64,000 bases of DNA from Gammaproteobacteria bacterium. GTDB lineage: Bacteria; Pseudomonadota; Gammaproteobacteria; Pseudomonadales; Azotimanducaceae. The stretch spans positions 1 through 64,000 of the forward strand of contig JAJFKA010000041.1 in NCBI GenBank assembly GCA_021773555.1. The letters are read 5' to 3'. Below, piece by piece: positions 1 to 9,618 of the stretch (its first letter is position 1; every line of letters begins with the position of its first letter). Under the pieces are notes generated by a model, which was given only the letters and a program-made list of their open reading frames with translations, was not told the origin of the DNA and searched no databases. A program made the position numbers and the translations under genes.

Positions 1-140
1 GTTTTCTGACAATTCTGCCTTCGAATCTTGAACAAAATCGCTCAAGACATAGCTACGGCTATGCCTTTCACGATGTTTGTCCAACCTTCTTCGCCACAAT
101 TGCCATAAAATCCATTCCCTTCATGAATAATGCGGGCTAG
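1..140. other. Gene-free left edge with a small stem-loop
   Basis: No gene is recognised in the first 140 bases. A frame on the plus strand stays open from the window edge to a TAG at 138-140, but its translation resembles no family I know. A perfect stem-loop lies at 48-63 (CATAGC, loop TACG, GCTATG). In many gammaproteobacteria alr follows dnaB, so this could be the dnaB-alr intergenic space, but nothing here proves it. Confidence 0.4.
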
Positions 141-1199
141 ATGTCGGGTAATTCAGCGGTTGCCCATATTAATCTCGGCGCGATCAAGCATAATTTCAAT
201 TTTGCGAGGTCAATAGCGACCGACGCTAAGTTCATGGCTATCATTAAAGCTGATGCCTACGGACACGGAGACTTCAGGGTTGCGGATGCGCTGTCGAACG
301 CCGAGGCTTTTGGTGTTGCGCGCCTTACAGAAGCGGTTCGGCTACGTGAAGCAGGTATCAAAACCCCAATCACGTTGCTCGAAGGCGTGCTTGATCAGAC
401 TGAACTCACGATAGCTAATGAACTGGGGCTTGATCTGGTTGTCTGTGCGGACTACCAGGTTGAGCTGATGAGCAATGCGCCAACGCAGGGCGTCTGGATT
501 AAGGTTGACACCGGCATGCATAGACTTGGCATACCACCATCCGATGTACCCTCCAGCCTTGCCCGGTTAAAACCACACAGACTTCTCGGAATCATGAGCC
601 ACCTGGCCGATGCGGACGCTGGTGAGGATGCGATGATTGATGCGCAGCTCGAGGAATTTGATCGCGTGACGCGTGATATTGATGCCCCTTCCAGCCTCGC
701 AAATTCGGCTGGACTGCTGGCGCATAAAAGGACACATCGCCACTGGATACGGCCAGGCCTAATGCTCTATGGCGCAAGCCCGTTTGTTGATCTGATGCCG
801 AGGCTGGAACTCAAAGCGGCCATGACGCTCACGGCACCGATCATTGCAATCAGGCAACTCACCAGGGGTGAATCTGTCGGTTATGGCAGTATCTGGACAG
901 CGCGCATCGATTGCCGGGTGGCGACTATTGCCCTCGGGTACGCCGATGGTTACCCGCGAGAGGCGTCGATGAACACGCCGGTACTGGTTAATGGCCAGAG
1001 ACGAAAGTTGGCGGGGCGAGTGTCTATGGACATGATCACCGTCGCGCTCGACTCAGGAGATGTGGTCAACGTGGGTGACCGGGTTGAACTCTGGGGCCCA
1101 AATCTGCCTGTAGAAGAAATTGCGGGGCATGCCGGGACCGTTCCCTATACCTTGCTGTGTGGTGTCAGTAGCAGAGTGCCAAGGCATTATATTGATTAG
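141..1199 (+). CDS. alr: Alanine racemase
   Basis: A PLP-dependent fold-type III enzyme that interconverts L- and D-alanine and supplies D-Ala for peptidoglycan. The PLP lysine is K36 in the motif AIIKADAYGHG. The C-terminal half has VGYGSIW, matching the region of the catalytic tyrosine, and ALGYADGYPR. The protein ends in the usual SSRVPRHY. At 352 residues it is full length for the family (about 355-360). The ATG follows a weak purine stretch (GCGGG). radA follows after 26 bases on the same strand, so the two are probably co-transcribed. alr is present as a single copy in this window, so whether it is the biosynthetic or the catabolic (dadX-like) racemase cannot be decided. Confidence 0.95.
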   Translation: MSGNSAVAHINLGAIKHNFNFARSIATDAKFMAIIKADAYGHGDFRVADALSNAEAFGVARLTEAVRLREAGIKTPITLLEGVLDQTELTIANELGLDLVVCADYQVELMSNAPTQGVWIKVDTGMHRLGIPPSDVPSSLARLKPHRLLGIMSHLADADAGEDAMIDAQLEEFDRVTRDIDAPSSLANSAGLLAHKRTHRHWIRPGLMLYGASPFVDLMPRLELKAAMTLTAPIIAIRQLTRGESVGYGSIWTARIDCRVATIALGYADGYPREASMNTPVLVNGQRRKLAGRVSMDMITVALDSGDVVNVGDRVELWGPNLPVEEIAGHAGTVPYTLLCGVSSRVPRHYID

Positions 1200-1225
1200 C
1201 TCCCCGGGCACAGCGAGATAAAGCG

Positions 1226-2587
1226 ATGGCGAAAACAAAAACAATGTATGTGTGCGGGGATTGTGGCTCCGAGCATGCCAAATGGCAGGGCCAGTGTAAT
1301 GATTGCCAGGAGTGGAACACGCTGAGTCGGCTCTCAGTTGATACCAGTGCGGTCAAATCCCGGCGCAGTGGCTTTGCCGGAAAACTAACCACCCCGCAGA
1401 CCCTTGGCGAGGTGTCTGCGGAAGACGCCCCTAGATTGCCATCGACGTTCGCCGAACTGGACCGGGTGCTGGGCGGCGGTCTGGTACCAGGTTCGGTCGT
1501 GCTGATCAGCGGGAATCCGGGAGCTGGTAAAAGCACGCTGCTGATCCAGGTAATGTGTGCACTGGCAGATAGTCATGCGGCGCTCTATATCACCGGGGAG
1601 GAGAGCCTGTCCCAAATTGCCATGCGTGCTCGCAGATTGCAGCTGCCGCTTGAGCGTCTCAAGGTTTTGTCAGAGACCAACGTTGAGGCGATCTGCACCA
1701 TCTGGGATGAATTGAAACCGGCATTGCTGGTGATTGATTCCATTCAGGTAATGCACACCGATGATGTAGAGTCAGCGCCCGGGGGTGTCGCGCAGGTACG
1801 TGAATCGGCGGCGATTCTGATCCGTCAGGCGAAGCAAACCAACACCATTTTGTTCCTTGTGGGCCATGTGACCAAGGAGGGAAACCTCGCGGGACCGCGC
1901 GTTCTCGAACATATGATAGACACTTTTATCATGCTGGAGGGTGATGCTGATGGTCGTTACCGAACGCTGCGATCCAGCAAAAACAGATTTGGTGCGGTCA
2001 ATGAGCTGGGCATATTCGCCATGACGGAACGAGGACTGGTTGAAGTCTCGAATCCTTCTGCGATTTTCCTGTCAAGAGGATCCGAGCCGAGTCCGGGCAG
2101 TATTGTTATGGTGGTCTGGGAAGGTACCCGGCCGTTACTAGTGGAAGCGCAGGCGCTGGTGGATGAAAGTGCCCTGGGTAATCCCCGGCGGGTTGCGGTG
2201 GGCTTTGAACAGAATCGCCTGGCGATGTTACTGGCCATTTTGCATCGCCATGGCGGTCTTCAGGTGGGGGACCAGGATGTATTTGTCAATGCGGTCGGCG
2301 GTATTAAGGTAGCAGAAACAAGTAGTGATCTGGCCCTGCTGCTGGCGATAGTCTCAAGCTTTCGCAACCGGGCCTTGTCGATGGAAATGGTGTGCTTCGG
2401 GGAGGTTGGCCTTTCAGGAGAAATCAGACCCGTTCCCAACGGTCAGGAAAGGTTGCGCGAGGCGGCAAAGCATGGTTTTAAGAAGGCCATCGTCCCGAAA
2501 GCGAACCTGCCTAAAAATCCGATTCCTGGCATGGCTGTTATCGGGGTTGGCAGGCTCAGCGAAGCTCTGGCGGCACTCGATGAATAA
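1226..2587 (+). CDS. radA: DNA repair protein RadA (branch-migration helicase)
   Basis: A RecA-like ATPase that processes recombination intermediates. An N-terminal zinc finger is visible (C10, C13, C24, C27). Walker A is GNPGAGKS at residues 96-103, and the RadA-specific KNRFG motif is at 252-256. The C-terminal third is the Lon-protease-like domain (VNAVGGIKV) that forms the hexamer platform. It is 453 residues long, close to the usual 455-460. It starts 26 bases after alr and ends just before a convergent acetyltransferase gene. In E. coli radA pairs with serB; pairing with alr is seen in several other lineages. Confidence 0.96.
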   Translation: MAKTKTMYVCGDCGSEHAKWQGQCNDCQEWNTLSRLSVDTSAVKSRRSGFAGKLTTPQTLGEVSAEDAPRLPSTFAELDRVLGGGLVPGSVVLISGNPGAGKSTLLIQVMCALADSHAALYITGEESLSQIAMRARRLQLPLERLKVLSETNVEAICTIWDELKPALLVIDSIQVMHTDDVESAPGGVAQVRESAAILIRQAKQTNTILFLVGHVTKEGNLAGPRVLEHMIDTFIMLEGDADGRYRTLRSSKNRFGAVNELGIFAMTERGLVEVSNPSAIFLSRGSEPSPGSIVMVVWEGTRPLLVEAQALVDESALGNPRRVAVGFEQNRLAMLLAILHRHGGLQVGDQDVFVNAVGGIKVAETSSDLALLLAIVSSFRNRALSMEMVCFGEVGLSGEIRPVPNGQERLREAAKHGFKKAIVPKANLPKNPIPGMAVIGVGRLSEALAALDE

Positions 2588-2639
2588 TCAAGGCAGAAGT
2601 GGTTACGCGCGAGCGGAACCAGTCACGAGTAAAATCGAC

Positions 2640-3095
2640 TTAATCCCCGGATGAGGCAGACAACAGTTTGCCCACGCTAATTCGATCTTCCGCAACATAA
2701 CCCGCTTGTTGGTAGAATTCGAGAGCGGCAGTGTTCGCGGTATGGACCTGCAGGTTCAGCTTGCGGCAACCGCGGGCCACCAGACCTTCTTCGGCTGCCC
2801 GCATCAGGCGTCGGGCGATACCGCGGCGCTGGTATTCCGGGTGTACCGCGACTTTATGTACCCAGCCACGAACACCGTCGAAGCCAGCGAGGGTGGTGCC
2901 AACAACCTGGGTTCCCACGACGCAGACCAGAAACAAATCGGGCTGGACTTGTAGTTTGGTTGTAATCATTTCGTCGGCTTCGTTCCAGTCCGGCTCGTCT
3001 GGAAACACCCGTTCCCAGAGGTCGATAATCCCGGACCGATCATCAACTTTATAGGCCCTGACAAGATATGGTTTTGTTTCACTCTTTTTGGTCAT
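2640..3095 (-). CDS. GNAT-family acetyltransferase, YpeA-like
   Basis: A 151-residue single-domain GNAT protein. Acetyl-CoA binding motif A is clear in VAVHPEYQRRGIARRLM, with the Q-R-R-G-I-A pyrophosphate loop. It is followed by the ALEFYQQAGY motif-B segment. The overall pattern (LWERVF near the N-terminus, TTLAGFDGVRGW in the middle, GK-L-L near the end) resembles E. coli YpeA, whose substrate is unknown. The gene starts 12 bases downstream of ettA on the same strand, so it is probably translated from the ettA transcript. The acceptor substrate cannot be inferred. Confidence 0.85.
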   Translation of the reverse strand: MTKKSETKPYLVRAYKVDDRSGIIDLWERVFPDEPDWNEADEMITTKLQVQPDLFLVCVVGTQVVGTTLAGFDGVRGWVHKVAVHPEYQRRGIARRLMRAAEEGLVARGCRKLNLQVHTANTAALEFYQQAGYVAEDRISVGKLLSASSGD

Positions 3096-3107
3096 TTCAA
3101 TGTCGCT

Positions 3108-4781
3108 TCATGCCAGCTTTTTATACTTCACACGCGTGGGGATGACATTGGTCTCGCCCGTCCGTTTTTTGTGATCTTCTGCGTACTCGGAGTAGTTGCC
3201 TTCAAACCAGACCGCCTGGCTATCACCTTCAAAGGCGAGTATGTGCGTAGCGATACGATCAAGAAACCAGCGGTCGTGGGAAATGACCATGATAGTGCCG
3301 GGGAATGATTCAATAGCAGACTCCAGTGCGCGTAGCGTTTCCACATCCAGGTCGTTGGTTGGCTCATCCAGGAGCAGCACGTTCGCACCTATTTTAAGTA
3401 GTTTGGCGAGATGGACCCGATTCCGTTCGCCGCCGGAAAGTGTTGCGACCAGTTTTTGCTGGTCTGCACCTTTAAAGTTGAACCGACTGACATAGCCCCG
3501 GGACTGGGTCTCATACCGCCCAATTTTGATGACCTCGTTACCCTCTGAGATTTCCTCCCACACGGTTTTTTCGCCATCAAGAGAATCGCGACTCTGGTCC
3601 ACATAACCCAGTTCGACGGTTTCGCCAAGTTTCAGTTCACCGCTGTCAGGTGTATCGACTCCGCTGATCATGCGAAACAGGGTTGTCTTGCCCGCACCAT
3701 TACCACCGATAATACCGACGATGGCACCTTTTGGAACCGACAGGCTAAGATCATCGATGAGCACCTTATCTCCAAATTGCTTAACCAGATGGCTGGCTTC
3801 GATTACCAGATCACCGAGCCTTGGCCCTGGTGGAATGTAGAGCTCCAGCGTTTCATTACGGGTCTGAAATTCCTGGGAATTCAGCTCCTCGAACCGGGCC
3901 AGTCGAGCGCGGTTTTTTGCCTGGCGAGCCTTCGGCTGGGTGCGCACCCAATCGAGCTCTGCCTTGATGGAACGCTGGCGGGATTGTTCCTGTTTTTCTT
4001 CCACCTGCAGGCGTTTTTCCTTGGCATCAAGCCAGGCGGAATAGTTGCCCTCGTAGGGAATGCCGTAACCGCGGTCCAGTTCCAGGATCCAGCCGGCAGC
4101 ATTGTCCAGAAAATACCGATCGTGGGTAATCGCGACCACCGTACCGGGGAAATCCTTGAGAAAGCGTTCGAGCCAGGCAACACTTTCCGCATCCAGGTGG
4201 TTGGTGGGTTCATCTAACAGCAGCATGTCCGGGTTCGACATCAGCAGACGGCACAAGGCGACGCGTCTGCGTTCACCCCCGGATAGTTTGGTGACGTCGG
4301 CATCGAACTCAGGCAGGCGCAGGGCGCTGGCGGCGATCTCGAGCTTTCGTTCCAGATCCCAGCCGTCGCAGGCATCAATCTTCAGTTGCAACTCACCTTG
4401 TTGTTCCAGCAGGGTATTCATATCGTCATCGGTCAGGTCCGGGTCTGCAAATCTGTCGCTGATGGCGTTGAAGCTGGCCAGGAGATCTGCGGTTTCCCGT
4501 ACTCCGTCTTCCACATTACCGCGTACATCCTTGTCGGGATCAAGTTCCGGCTCCTGCTGAAGATAACCGATACTGATGTCAGGTTGTGGTCGCGCTTCCC
4601 CTAAAAATTCTAAATCCACCCCGGCCATAATTCGCAGCAGAGTTGATTTACCGGCGCCGTTTAGGCCAAGTACACCGATTTTCGCGCCAGGGAAAAAGGA
4701 TAGTGAAATGTCTTTGAGAATTGTGCGGTTTGGCGGCACAACCTTGCCGACTCGTGACATGGTAAATACATATTGCGCCAT
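3108..4781 (-). CDS. ettA: Energy-dependent translational throttle protein EttA (ABC-F ATPase)
   Basis: A soluble ABC-F protein with two ATPase domains that binds the ribosomal E site and gates the first elongation step according to the ATP/ADP ratio. The two Walker A motifs are GLNGAGKST and GGNGAGKTT. There are two LSGGERxR signatures, and two Walker B boxes ([11 protein letters not shown] and [11 protein letters not shown]). No membrane segment is present. At 557 residues it matches E. coli EttA (555), and the N-terminal [17 protein letters not shown] is typical. It is divergent from nrdR across about 100 bases and is followed by the GNAT gene. Confidence 0.96.
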   Translation of the reverse strand: MAQYVFTMSRVGKVVPPNRTILKDISLSFFPGAKIGVLGLNGAGKSTLLRIMAGVDLEFLGEARPQPDISIGYLQQEPELDPDKDVRGNVEDGVRETADLLASFNAISDRFADPDLTDDDMNTLLEQQGELQLKIDACDGWDLERKLEIAASALRLPEFDADVTKLSGGERRRVALCRLLMSNPDMLLLDEPTNHLDAESVAWLERFLKDFPGTVVAITHDRYFLDNAAGWILELDRGYGIPYEGNYSAWLDAKEKRLQVEEKQEQSRQRSIKAELDWVRTQPKARQAKNRARLARFEELNSQEFQTRNETLELYIPPGPRLGDLVIEASHLVKQFGDKVLIDDLSLSVPKGAIVGIIGGNGAGKTTLFRMISGVDTPDSGELKLGETVELGYVDQSRDSLDGEKTVWEEISEGNEVIKIGRYETQSRGYVSRFNFKGADQQKLVATLSGGERNRVHLAKLLKIGANVLLLDEPTNDLDVETLRALESAIESFPGTIMVISHDRWFLDRIATHILAFEGDSQAVWFEGNYSEYAEDHKKRTGETNVIPTRVKYKKLA

Positions 4782-4884
4782 AGGGTATTGGGGTCCGGTC
4801 GGTGCTGGGGAGAGTTATTCTAACATCTGCTTAATCCTGACTGTGAATAGAGTAAAATGCCTGCCTATTTGCGGGATAATCCAA

Positions 4885-5355
4885 ATGCATTGCCCTTTCT
4901 GCGCTGATAAAGAAACCAAAGTAATTGACTCAAGATTGGTGGCGGACGGCGACCAGGTTCGGCGCCGTCGCGAATGCCAGGAGTGTGGTGAACGCTTTAC
5001 CACCTTCGAAACTGCGGAGCTGGTTTTACCGCGTGTTATCAAGAGCAATGGCAGCCGCCAGCCTTTTGATGAAGATAAGTTACGCAGCGGACTGACCAGA
5101 GCCCTGGAGAAGCGACCGGTAAGTCTTGAGGTAATTGAGTCAACGATCAGTCGGATTAAACACAAGTTGCGGGCCACCGGAGAACGGGAAGTCAAGACCC
5201 GGGAAGTGGGTGAAATTGTCATGGAAGAACTGCGCCAGCTGGATGATGTGGCGTACGTGCGGTTTGCTTCCGTATATCGAAGTTTTCAGGATGTGAATGA
5301 GTTTCGCGAGGAAATCGAGCGAATGGACAAACAGTCCAGGAAGGAACCTGTGTGA
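4885..5355 (+). CDS. nrdR: Transcriptional repressor NrdR
   Basis: A nucleotide-sensing repressor of ribonucleotide reductase genes. An N-terminal zinc ribbon (C3, C6, C31, C34) is followed by an ATP-cone domain from about residue 49. The ATG at 4885 (MHCPFC) is chosen over upstream starts because it is the conserved N-terminus and gives 156 residues, the family norm. Its TGA overlaps the GTG start of ribD (5352), so it heads the ribD-ribH-nusB-thiL-pgpA operon, as in E. coli. No NrdR box was recognised nearby; its targets would lie upstream of nrd genes outside the window. Confidence 0.96.
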   Translation: MHCPFCADKETKVIDSRLVADGDQVRRRRECQECGERFTTFETAELVLPRVIKSNGSRQPFDEDKLRSGLTRALEKRPVSLEVIESTISRIKHKLRATGEREVKTREVGEIVMEELRQLDDVAYVRFASVYRSFQDVNEFREEIERMDKQSRKEPV

Positions 5356-6455
5356 GGCAGGACGCGGTGTTTATGGCTGAGGCGCTTAGACTCGCAGAAC
5401 GAGGCTTGTACAGCGCGGACCCGAATCCCAGGGTTGGCTGCCTGCTGGTGAATGCAGGAAAAATCGTTGGTCGGGGCTACCATCTGGTGACGGGTCAGGG
5501 TCATGCTGAAGCCAACGCACTGTTGGATGCTGGCGCGGCAGCAAACGGGGCAACCGCTTATGTGACCCTGGAACCTTGTAGTTTTGAAGGCCGAACGCCC
5601 TCCTGCGCTACGGCACTGATTGAGGCGGGCGTGACGAGAGTCGTTACCGCGATGACTGACCCGCATGAGCGGAATGCGGGTCGTGGGTTTCAAATATTGA
5701 AAGACGCTGGCGTGAAACTGACTTTCCCCTTTATGGAAGCGTCAGCGGCAGCGCTTAATCCGGGCCACATCAAGCGACACCAATCAGGCATTCCTTATGT
5801 TCGCCTGAAAATGGCCATGAGCATGGATGGCAAGACGGCACTCGCGAATGGACAGAGCCAATGGATCACGGGTCCTGAAGCGCGACAGGACGTGCAGAGG
5901 CTGCGCGCCCGGAGTTCGGCGATTGTGACAGGTGTACAGACCGTCATTGATGACAATCCGCGCCTGAATGTCAGACCCGGGATTGAGTTTTCTCCAGAAG
6001 CGTTGGGACGCATTCGTCCTGTCTATATTCTGGATCCGCGGTTGCGGACTCCCGCAGATGCACAATTAGTGAACGATGAAAACAATGTTGTTGTCTGCGC
6101 CGCAGGCACCCTGGAGCCGAGAAAGTTTGCGGCACAAACCCTGGAAATGGGTCTTGATGTTACCGGACGTATCGATTTGCAGGCACTGCTCGTCTATCTG
6201 GGAGCCCGGGAGTGCAATGAATTGTTGTTTGAATGTGGCGCTACTCTGGCAGGAAGCCTGTTAAAGTGCGGCCTGTGCGACGAACTGGTGATCTACATGG
6301 CACCGAAATTCATGGGATCAGGGGCACGGTCATTACTCAACGTCCCGGAAATTGATAACATGAGCGACCTTTTTAACATGGCCATCGTTGATATGAGATT
6401 TGTCGGTAGCGACATCAGAATTACGGCACGGCCAAAACCAGACCAGGAACGCTGA
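5352..6455 (+). CDS. ribD: Bifunctional riboflavin deaminase/reductase RibD
   Basis: Carries out two steps of riboflavin synthesis: deamination of the pyrimidine intermediate and reduction of its ribosyl side chain. The N-terminal deaminase has the zinc motif HAE at 51-53 and PCxxxGRTPSC with C76 and C85. The reductase domain begins at about residue 145 and contains the NADPH-site segment [14 protein letters not shown]. The 367-residue length is normal. It starts with GTG, overlapping the nrdR stop by four bases, and ribH begins directly after its stop. This organism therefore has ribD, ribH and ribA in the window; riboflavin synthase (ribE/ribC) and ribB are not here. Confidence 0.96.
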   Translation: MRQDAVFMAEALRLAERGLYSADPNPRVGCLLVNAGKIVGRGYHLVTGQGHAEANALLDAGAAANGATAYVTLEPCSFEGRTPSCATALIEAGVTRVVTAMTDPHERNAGRGFQILKDAGVKLTFPFMEASAAALNPGHIKRHQSGIPYVRLKMAMSMDGKTALANGQSQWITGPEARQDVQRLRARSSAIVTGVQTVIDDNPRLNVRPGIEFSPEALGRIRPVYILDPRLRTPADAQLVNDENNVVVCAAGTLEPRKFAAQTLEMGLDVTGRIDLQALLVYLGARECNELLFECGATLAGSLLKCGLCDELVIYMAPKFMGSGARSLLNVPEIDNMSDLFNMAIVDMRFVGSDIRITARPKPDQER

Positions 6456-6923
6456 ATGACCAGGATAATTGAGGGTGACTTTTCTGCCAGCACCGCGAGT
6501 TTTACGATTGTGGTGGCCAGATTTAATGGCTTCATTGTTGAGAGTTTGCTGGCCGGCGCAACCGATGCATTGATTCGCCATGGTGTTGCCAGCGCCAATA
6601 TTACCATTGTGCGAGTGCCCGGTGCATTTGAGTTGCCGCTCGTGGTTCGGAAGATTGCCTTGAAAAATGATTGCGATGCGATCATTGCGCTGGGAGCGGT
6701 TATCCGCGGTGGTACGCCCCACTTTGACTATGTGGCGGGTGAATGTGCCAGTGGCCTGGCAAGAATTTCAGTAGAGCAGCAGATACCCGTTTCGTTCGGC
6801 GTGTTGACCACGGATTCCATTGAGCAGGCAATAGAGAGATCAGGAACCAAGGCAGGTCACAAGGGCGCGGATGCAGCAATGTCGGCACTTGAAATGGTCA
6901 GTCTGCTAAGAAACCTGGAATGA
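6456..6923 (+). CDS. ribH: 6,7-dimethyl-8-ribityllumazine synthase
   Basis: The penultimate step of riboflavin synthesis: condensation of the pyrimidinedione amine with 3,4-dihydroxy-2-butanone 4-phosphate. Family motifs are RFNGFI (aromatic residue contacting the substrate), VPGAFELPL, and [14 protein letters not shown] with the catalytic H89. It has 155 residues, the standard length for the icosahedral or pentameric enzyme. Translation is coupled on both sides: it starts immediately after the ribD stop, and its own TGA overlaps the nusB ATG. Confidence 0.96.
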   Translation: MTRIIEGDFSASTASFTIVVARFNGFIVESLLAGATDALIRHGVASANITIVRVPGAFELPLVVRKIALKNDCDAIIALGAVIRGGTPHFDYVAGECASGLARISVEQQIPVSFGVLTTDSIEQAIERSGTKAGHKGADAAMSALEMVSLLRNLE

Positions 6924-7366
6924 AAACCAACGTCGCCGCCCGGAGCAAGGCACGCCGCTTCGCACTGCAGGCGCTCTATCAGATGCAGATAACGGGTGAT
7001 GCCGCGACGATAGTCGAAGCGCAGTTCCTGGCTGACCATGAGATGAAACGTGTTGACGTTGAATATTTTCATGATCTTCTGTCCGGTATCACGGCGACCA
7101 GGTCCGAGATTCTCGACGCCATCAAGCTGAAAATCGATCGAGACGACAGCGAGATTAACCCGGTGGAAAAGGCGATTCTACTCATCGGCGTTTATGAACT
7201 GAAGGAACGAATTGATATCCCATACAGGGTCGTCATCAACGAGTCGATTGAATTGGCAAAACAATTCGGCGCCTCGGAAAGTTTCAAATATGTGAATTCA
7301 ATCCTGGACGCGCTGGCAAAGCGTTACCGCCAGGTCGAAATTACCGCGAACGCATCGAAGGTGTGA
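6920..7366 (+). CDS. nusB: Transcription antitermination factor NusB
   Basis: An all-helical protein that, with NusE (S10), binds boxA RNA and forms the rRNA antitermination complex. Signature segments are [17 protein letters not shown] at the N-terminus, [15 protein letters not shown] in the middle and [14 protein letters not shown] near the C-terminus. It has 148 residues against 139 in E. coli, with a slightly longer tail. Its ATG overlaps the ribH TGA (ATGA), and thiL follows after one base. Confidence 0.96.
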   Translation: MKTNVAARSKARRFALQALYQMQITGDAATIVEAQFLADHEMKRVDVEYFHDLLSGITATRSEILDAIKLKIDRDDSEINPVEKAILLIGVYELKERIDIPYRVVINESIELAKQFGASESFKYVNSILDALAKRYRQVEITANASKV

Positions 7367-7367
7367 C

Positions 7368-8321
7368 ATGTCGGATGGGGAATTTGAGGTCATTGATCGC
7401 TATTTCTCGCAAATCGGATGGCAGAATTCATCTTCCCTGATACTTGGCCCGGGTGATGATTGTGCGGTGCTATCGGTGCCTGCGGATGAACAGCTTTGCG
7501 TTTCAACGGACACACTGCTTGAGACGGTCCACTTCCCTCGGGACTGCGCCGGCGCGATCGTTGCCCAACGATGTTTCGCAGCCGCGTTCAGTGATCTCGC
7601 CGCCATGGGTGCAATGCCGCTTGGATTTACGGTGGCATTGACCATGACGGGTGTAGATCACACCTGGCTGTCGGGTTTTTCGGAAACACTTTCGCGACTG
7701 TCAATCCAATACGAGATCCCTCTGGTTGGCGGGAATCTGGCCAATGGTCCACTTTCAGTGACCTTGACTGTGATGGGCACGACACCCACGGGTCAGGCGA
7801 TTTATCGTCACGGCGCCCAGGTTGGCGATGTAGTCTATGTAACCGGTCATCCTGGCTGCGCCGGTGCCGGGCTTCGCTATCTGGATCAGGCGGCAGATCA
7901 CTACCAGTCGCTGATTCAAGCGTATACCGCACCCACACCACGCATAGACATTGGTATTGGTTTACGGGGTCTGGCCACCGCGGGGATTGATATCTCAGAC
8001 GGGTTGCTCGCAGACCTCGGTCATATTGCGGCGCGCAGTCAGGTTTGTCTCCAGCTTGAGCAGGATGCAATTCCACTTTCAGATTCGCTGCTGCAATGTG
8101 CTGGGCCAGAACTTGCCATGCAACTCGCGCTGACCGCCGGAGATGACTACGAACTATGTTTCACCGCAGCACTAACCACGAAAACTGCGATCAGGCAACT
8201 CGCCGAGCGCAGCGGAATTGAGATAACCCCCATTGGCCGAGTGGTGGAGGGCCAGGGTATTGGGTGGTCCGGGGAGGCACCAGCAATCGAGATGGCCGGC
8301 TACCAGCACTTTTCGTCATGA
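7368..8321 (+). CDS. thiL: Thiamine-monophosphate kinase
   Basis: Phosphorylates thiamine monophosphate to the active cofactor ThDP. The N-terminal metal/ATP motif GPGDDCAV includes D30 and D31. Other family segments are STDTLLETVHF, SDLAAMGAMPL, GGNLANG, GIDISDGLLADL and LTAGDDYELCF. The length is 317 residues (family about 325). It lies in the nrdR-rib-nusB operon between nusB and pgpA, as in E. coli. The cofactor it makes is used by Dxs and by the ThDP enzyme at 34.1 kb in this window. Confidence 0.95.
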   Translation: MSDGEFEVIDRYFSQIGWQNSSSLILGPGDDCAVLSVPADEQLCVSTDTLLETVHFPRDCAGAIVAQRCFAAAFSDLAAMGAMPLGFTVALTMTGVDHTWLSGFSETLSRLSIQYEIPLVGGNLANGPLSVTLTVMGTTPTGQAIYRHGAQVGDVVYVTGHPGCAGAGLRYLDQAADHYQSLIQAYTAPTPRIDIGIGLRGLATAGIDISDGLLADLGHIAARSQVCLQLEQDAIPLSDSLLQCAGPELAMQLALTAGDDYELCFTAALTTKTAIRQLAERSGIEITPIGRVVEGQGIGWSGEAPAIEMAGYQHFSS

Positions 8322-8363
8322 TGTCATGAGCATTCCGATGACAATTCCCGCAGGTCGCCTGCC

Positions 8364-8849
8364 ATGAAACCGGATCTAAAAAAAGTCTTCACGAATCCGC
8401 GCTATTTCCTGGCGCTTGGGTTTGGAAGTGGGCTTGTGCCGCGCGCGCCGGGTACCTTCGGGACACTGGCGGCAATTCCTTTTTACCTGATCCTGGCTGA
8501 GTTACCGGTGCTTTATTACGCAGGCGTGGTGATTGTCGCCCTTGCCGTTGGCATTATCGTCTGCGGCAGCGTTGCACAGGAGTTGGCGGTAAAGGACCCG
8601 GCGATCATCGTCTGGGATGAATTTGTTGGCCTGTGGATTGCGCTATTTATGTTACCGGAAGGCTGGATTTGGCTACTGATTGGTTTTGCGGTCTTTCGTT
8701 TTTTCGATATCCTGAAACCGTGGCCGGTGAACTACTTCGATGAAAAACTCTCAGGCGGTGCCGGAATCATGCTGGATGACGTTGCGGCGGGTCTTTATAC
8801 GTTGTTGGTCATCCAGCTTGCGGCGCAATCAGTCAGGTATCTGTTATGA
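8364..8849 (+). CDS. pgpA: Phosphatidylglycerophosphatase A
   Basis: An inner-membrane phosphatase that dephosphorylates phosphatidylglycerophosphate to phosphatidylglycerol. The N-terminal GFGSGLVPRAPGTFGTLAAIP motif and the WDEFVGLW and DDVAAGLY segments are characteristic. Several hydrophobic stretches follow (about residues 40-65, 95-110 and 140-155). Length is 161 residues, normal for the family. Its stop overlaps the ATG of the retropepsin-like gene by four bases, so the two are translationally coupled. Confidence 0.94.
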   Translation: MKPDLKKVFTNPRYFLALGFGSGLVPRAPGTFGTLAAIPFYLILAELPVLYYAGVVIVALAVGIIVCGSVAQELAVKDPAIIVWDEFVGLWIALFMLPEGWIWLLIGFAVFRFFDILKPWPVNYFDEKLSGGAGIMLDDVAAGLYTLLVIQLAAQSVRYLL

Positions 8850-9529
8850 AATCCTTTAAAGTCTCTCGGTTGCTGAACGGTTGCAGACTTTTTGTGGCAA
8901 AACTCATTTTTTGGATCCTGTTGTTTGCGCAACCAGTGGTTGCGCAACCGCTGGAGATCGAAGTTCTCGGTCTGTTCTCCGGTGCGGCGCTGATGCGTAT
9001 TGATGGTAAAGAAAAGCTGCTGAAAGTCGGCGGTCCGGCTTATCACGGGATTCAACTGGTTAACGCCGATAGCCGGCAGGCCGTTGTCGAAATTGACGGC
9101 AAGCGCAGTACCATGTTGTTAAGTGACCAGATCAGCTCAGACTTTGCGGAACCTGGCAACTCAACGGTTTCCGTGCAAATGAACAAAATGGGCCAGTACA
9201 TCACGACCGGCAGCATCAATGGTCACCCGGTCCGGTTTCTGGTGGACACTGGCGCTAACATTGTGGCGATGAATTCAACTACCGCCAGAAGCATCGGTGT
9301 TGATATTACTGATGGGCGAAAAATGAGCGCCGCGACGGCAGGTGGCCAGATACGTTCAACGCAGGTATTCCTGGATGCGGTTCAGGTGGGTGGCATTGTC
9401 GTCAACAATGTCCAGGCCGCAGTGCTTGAAGGGGAGTTCCCCCAGGAGATATTGCTGGGTATGTCATTTCTCCGGAATGTGAAGATCGAGGAAAACGCCG
9501 GGCTGATGATGCTGACCAGCCAGCTGTAG
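8846..9529 (+). CDS. Retropepsin-like aspartic protease, exported (TIGR02281-type)
   Basis: A 227-residue protein with a hydrophobic N-terminal segment (about 14-33) ending in a plausible signal-peptidase site near VVAQ. The active-site motif is LVDTGANIV with D134-T135-G136, and the matching C-terminal hydrophobic motif is EILLGMSFL. Single-domain retropepsin-like proteases of this clan act as dimers; bacterial members occur in proteobacteria with few characterised substrates. It overlaps pgpA by ATGA. No retroelement features surround it. Export suggests a periplasmic substrate, but I cannot name one. Confidence 0.85.
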   Translation: MKSFKVSRLLNGCRLFVAKLIFWILLFAQPVVAQPLEIEVLGLFSGAALMRIDGKEKLLKVGGPAYHGIQLVNADSRQAVVEIDGKRSTMLLSDQISSDFAEPGNSTVSVQMNKMGQYITTGSINGHPVRFLVDTGANIVAMNSTTARSIGVDITDGRKMSAATAGGQIRSTQVFLDAVQVGGIVVNNVQAAVLEGEFPQEILLGMSFLRNVKIEENAGLMMLTSQL

Positions 9530-9618
9530 GGTCTGTGCGCTTGGAATCGTGCAAGTTGTACCCCAGTACTGATAAAATCTCATGTTCACGACGCTAACCC
9601 GTTAAACCTGGAGAGGTC

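Noticed and set aside
8846-9529. Retroelement remnant suggested by the retropepsin motif
   Set aside because: No reverse transcriptase, no terminal repeats; the gene has a signal peptide and is coupled to pgpA.
9530-9618. FMN riboswitch before ribA
   Set aside because: The gap is only 89 bases, too short, and the conserved RFN core is absent.
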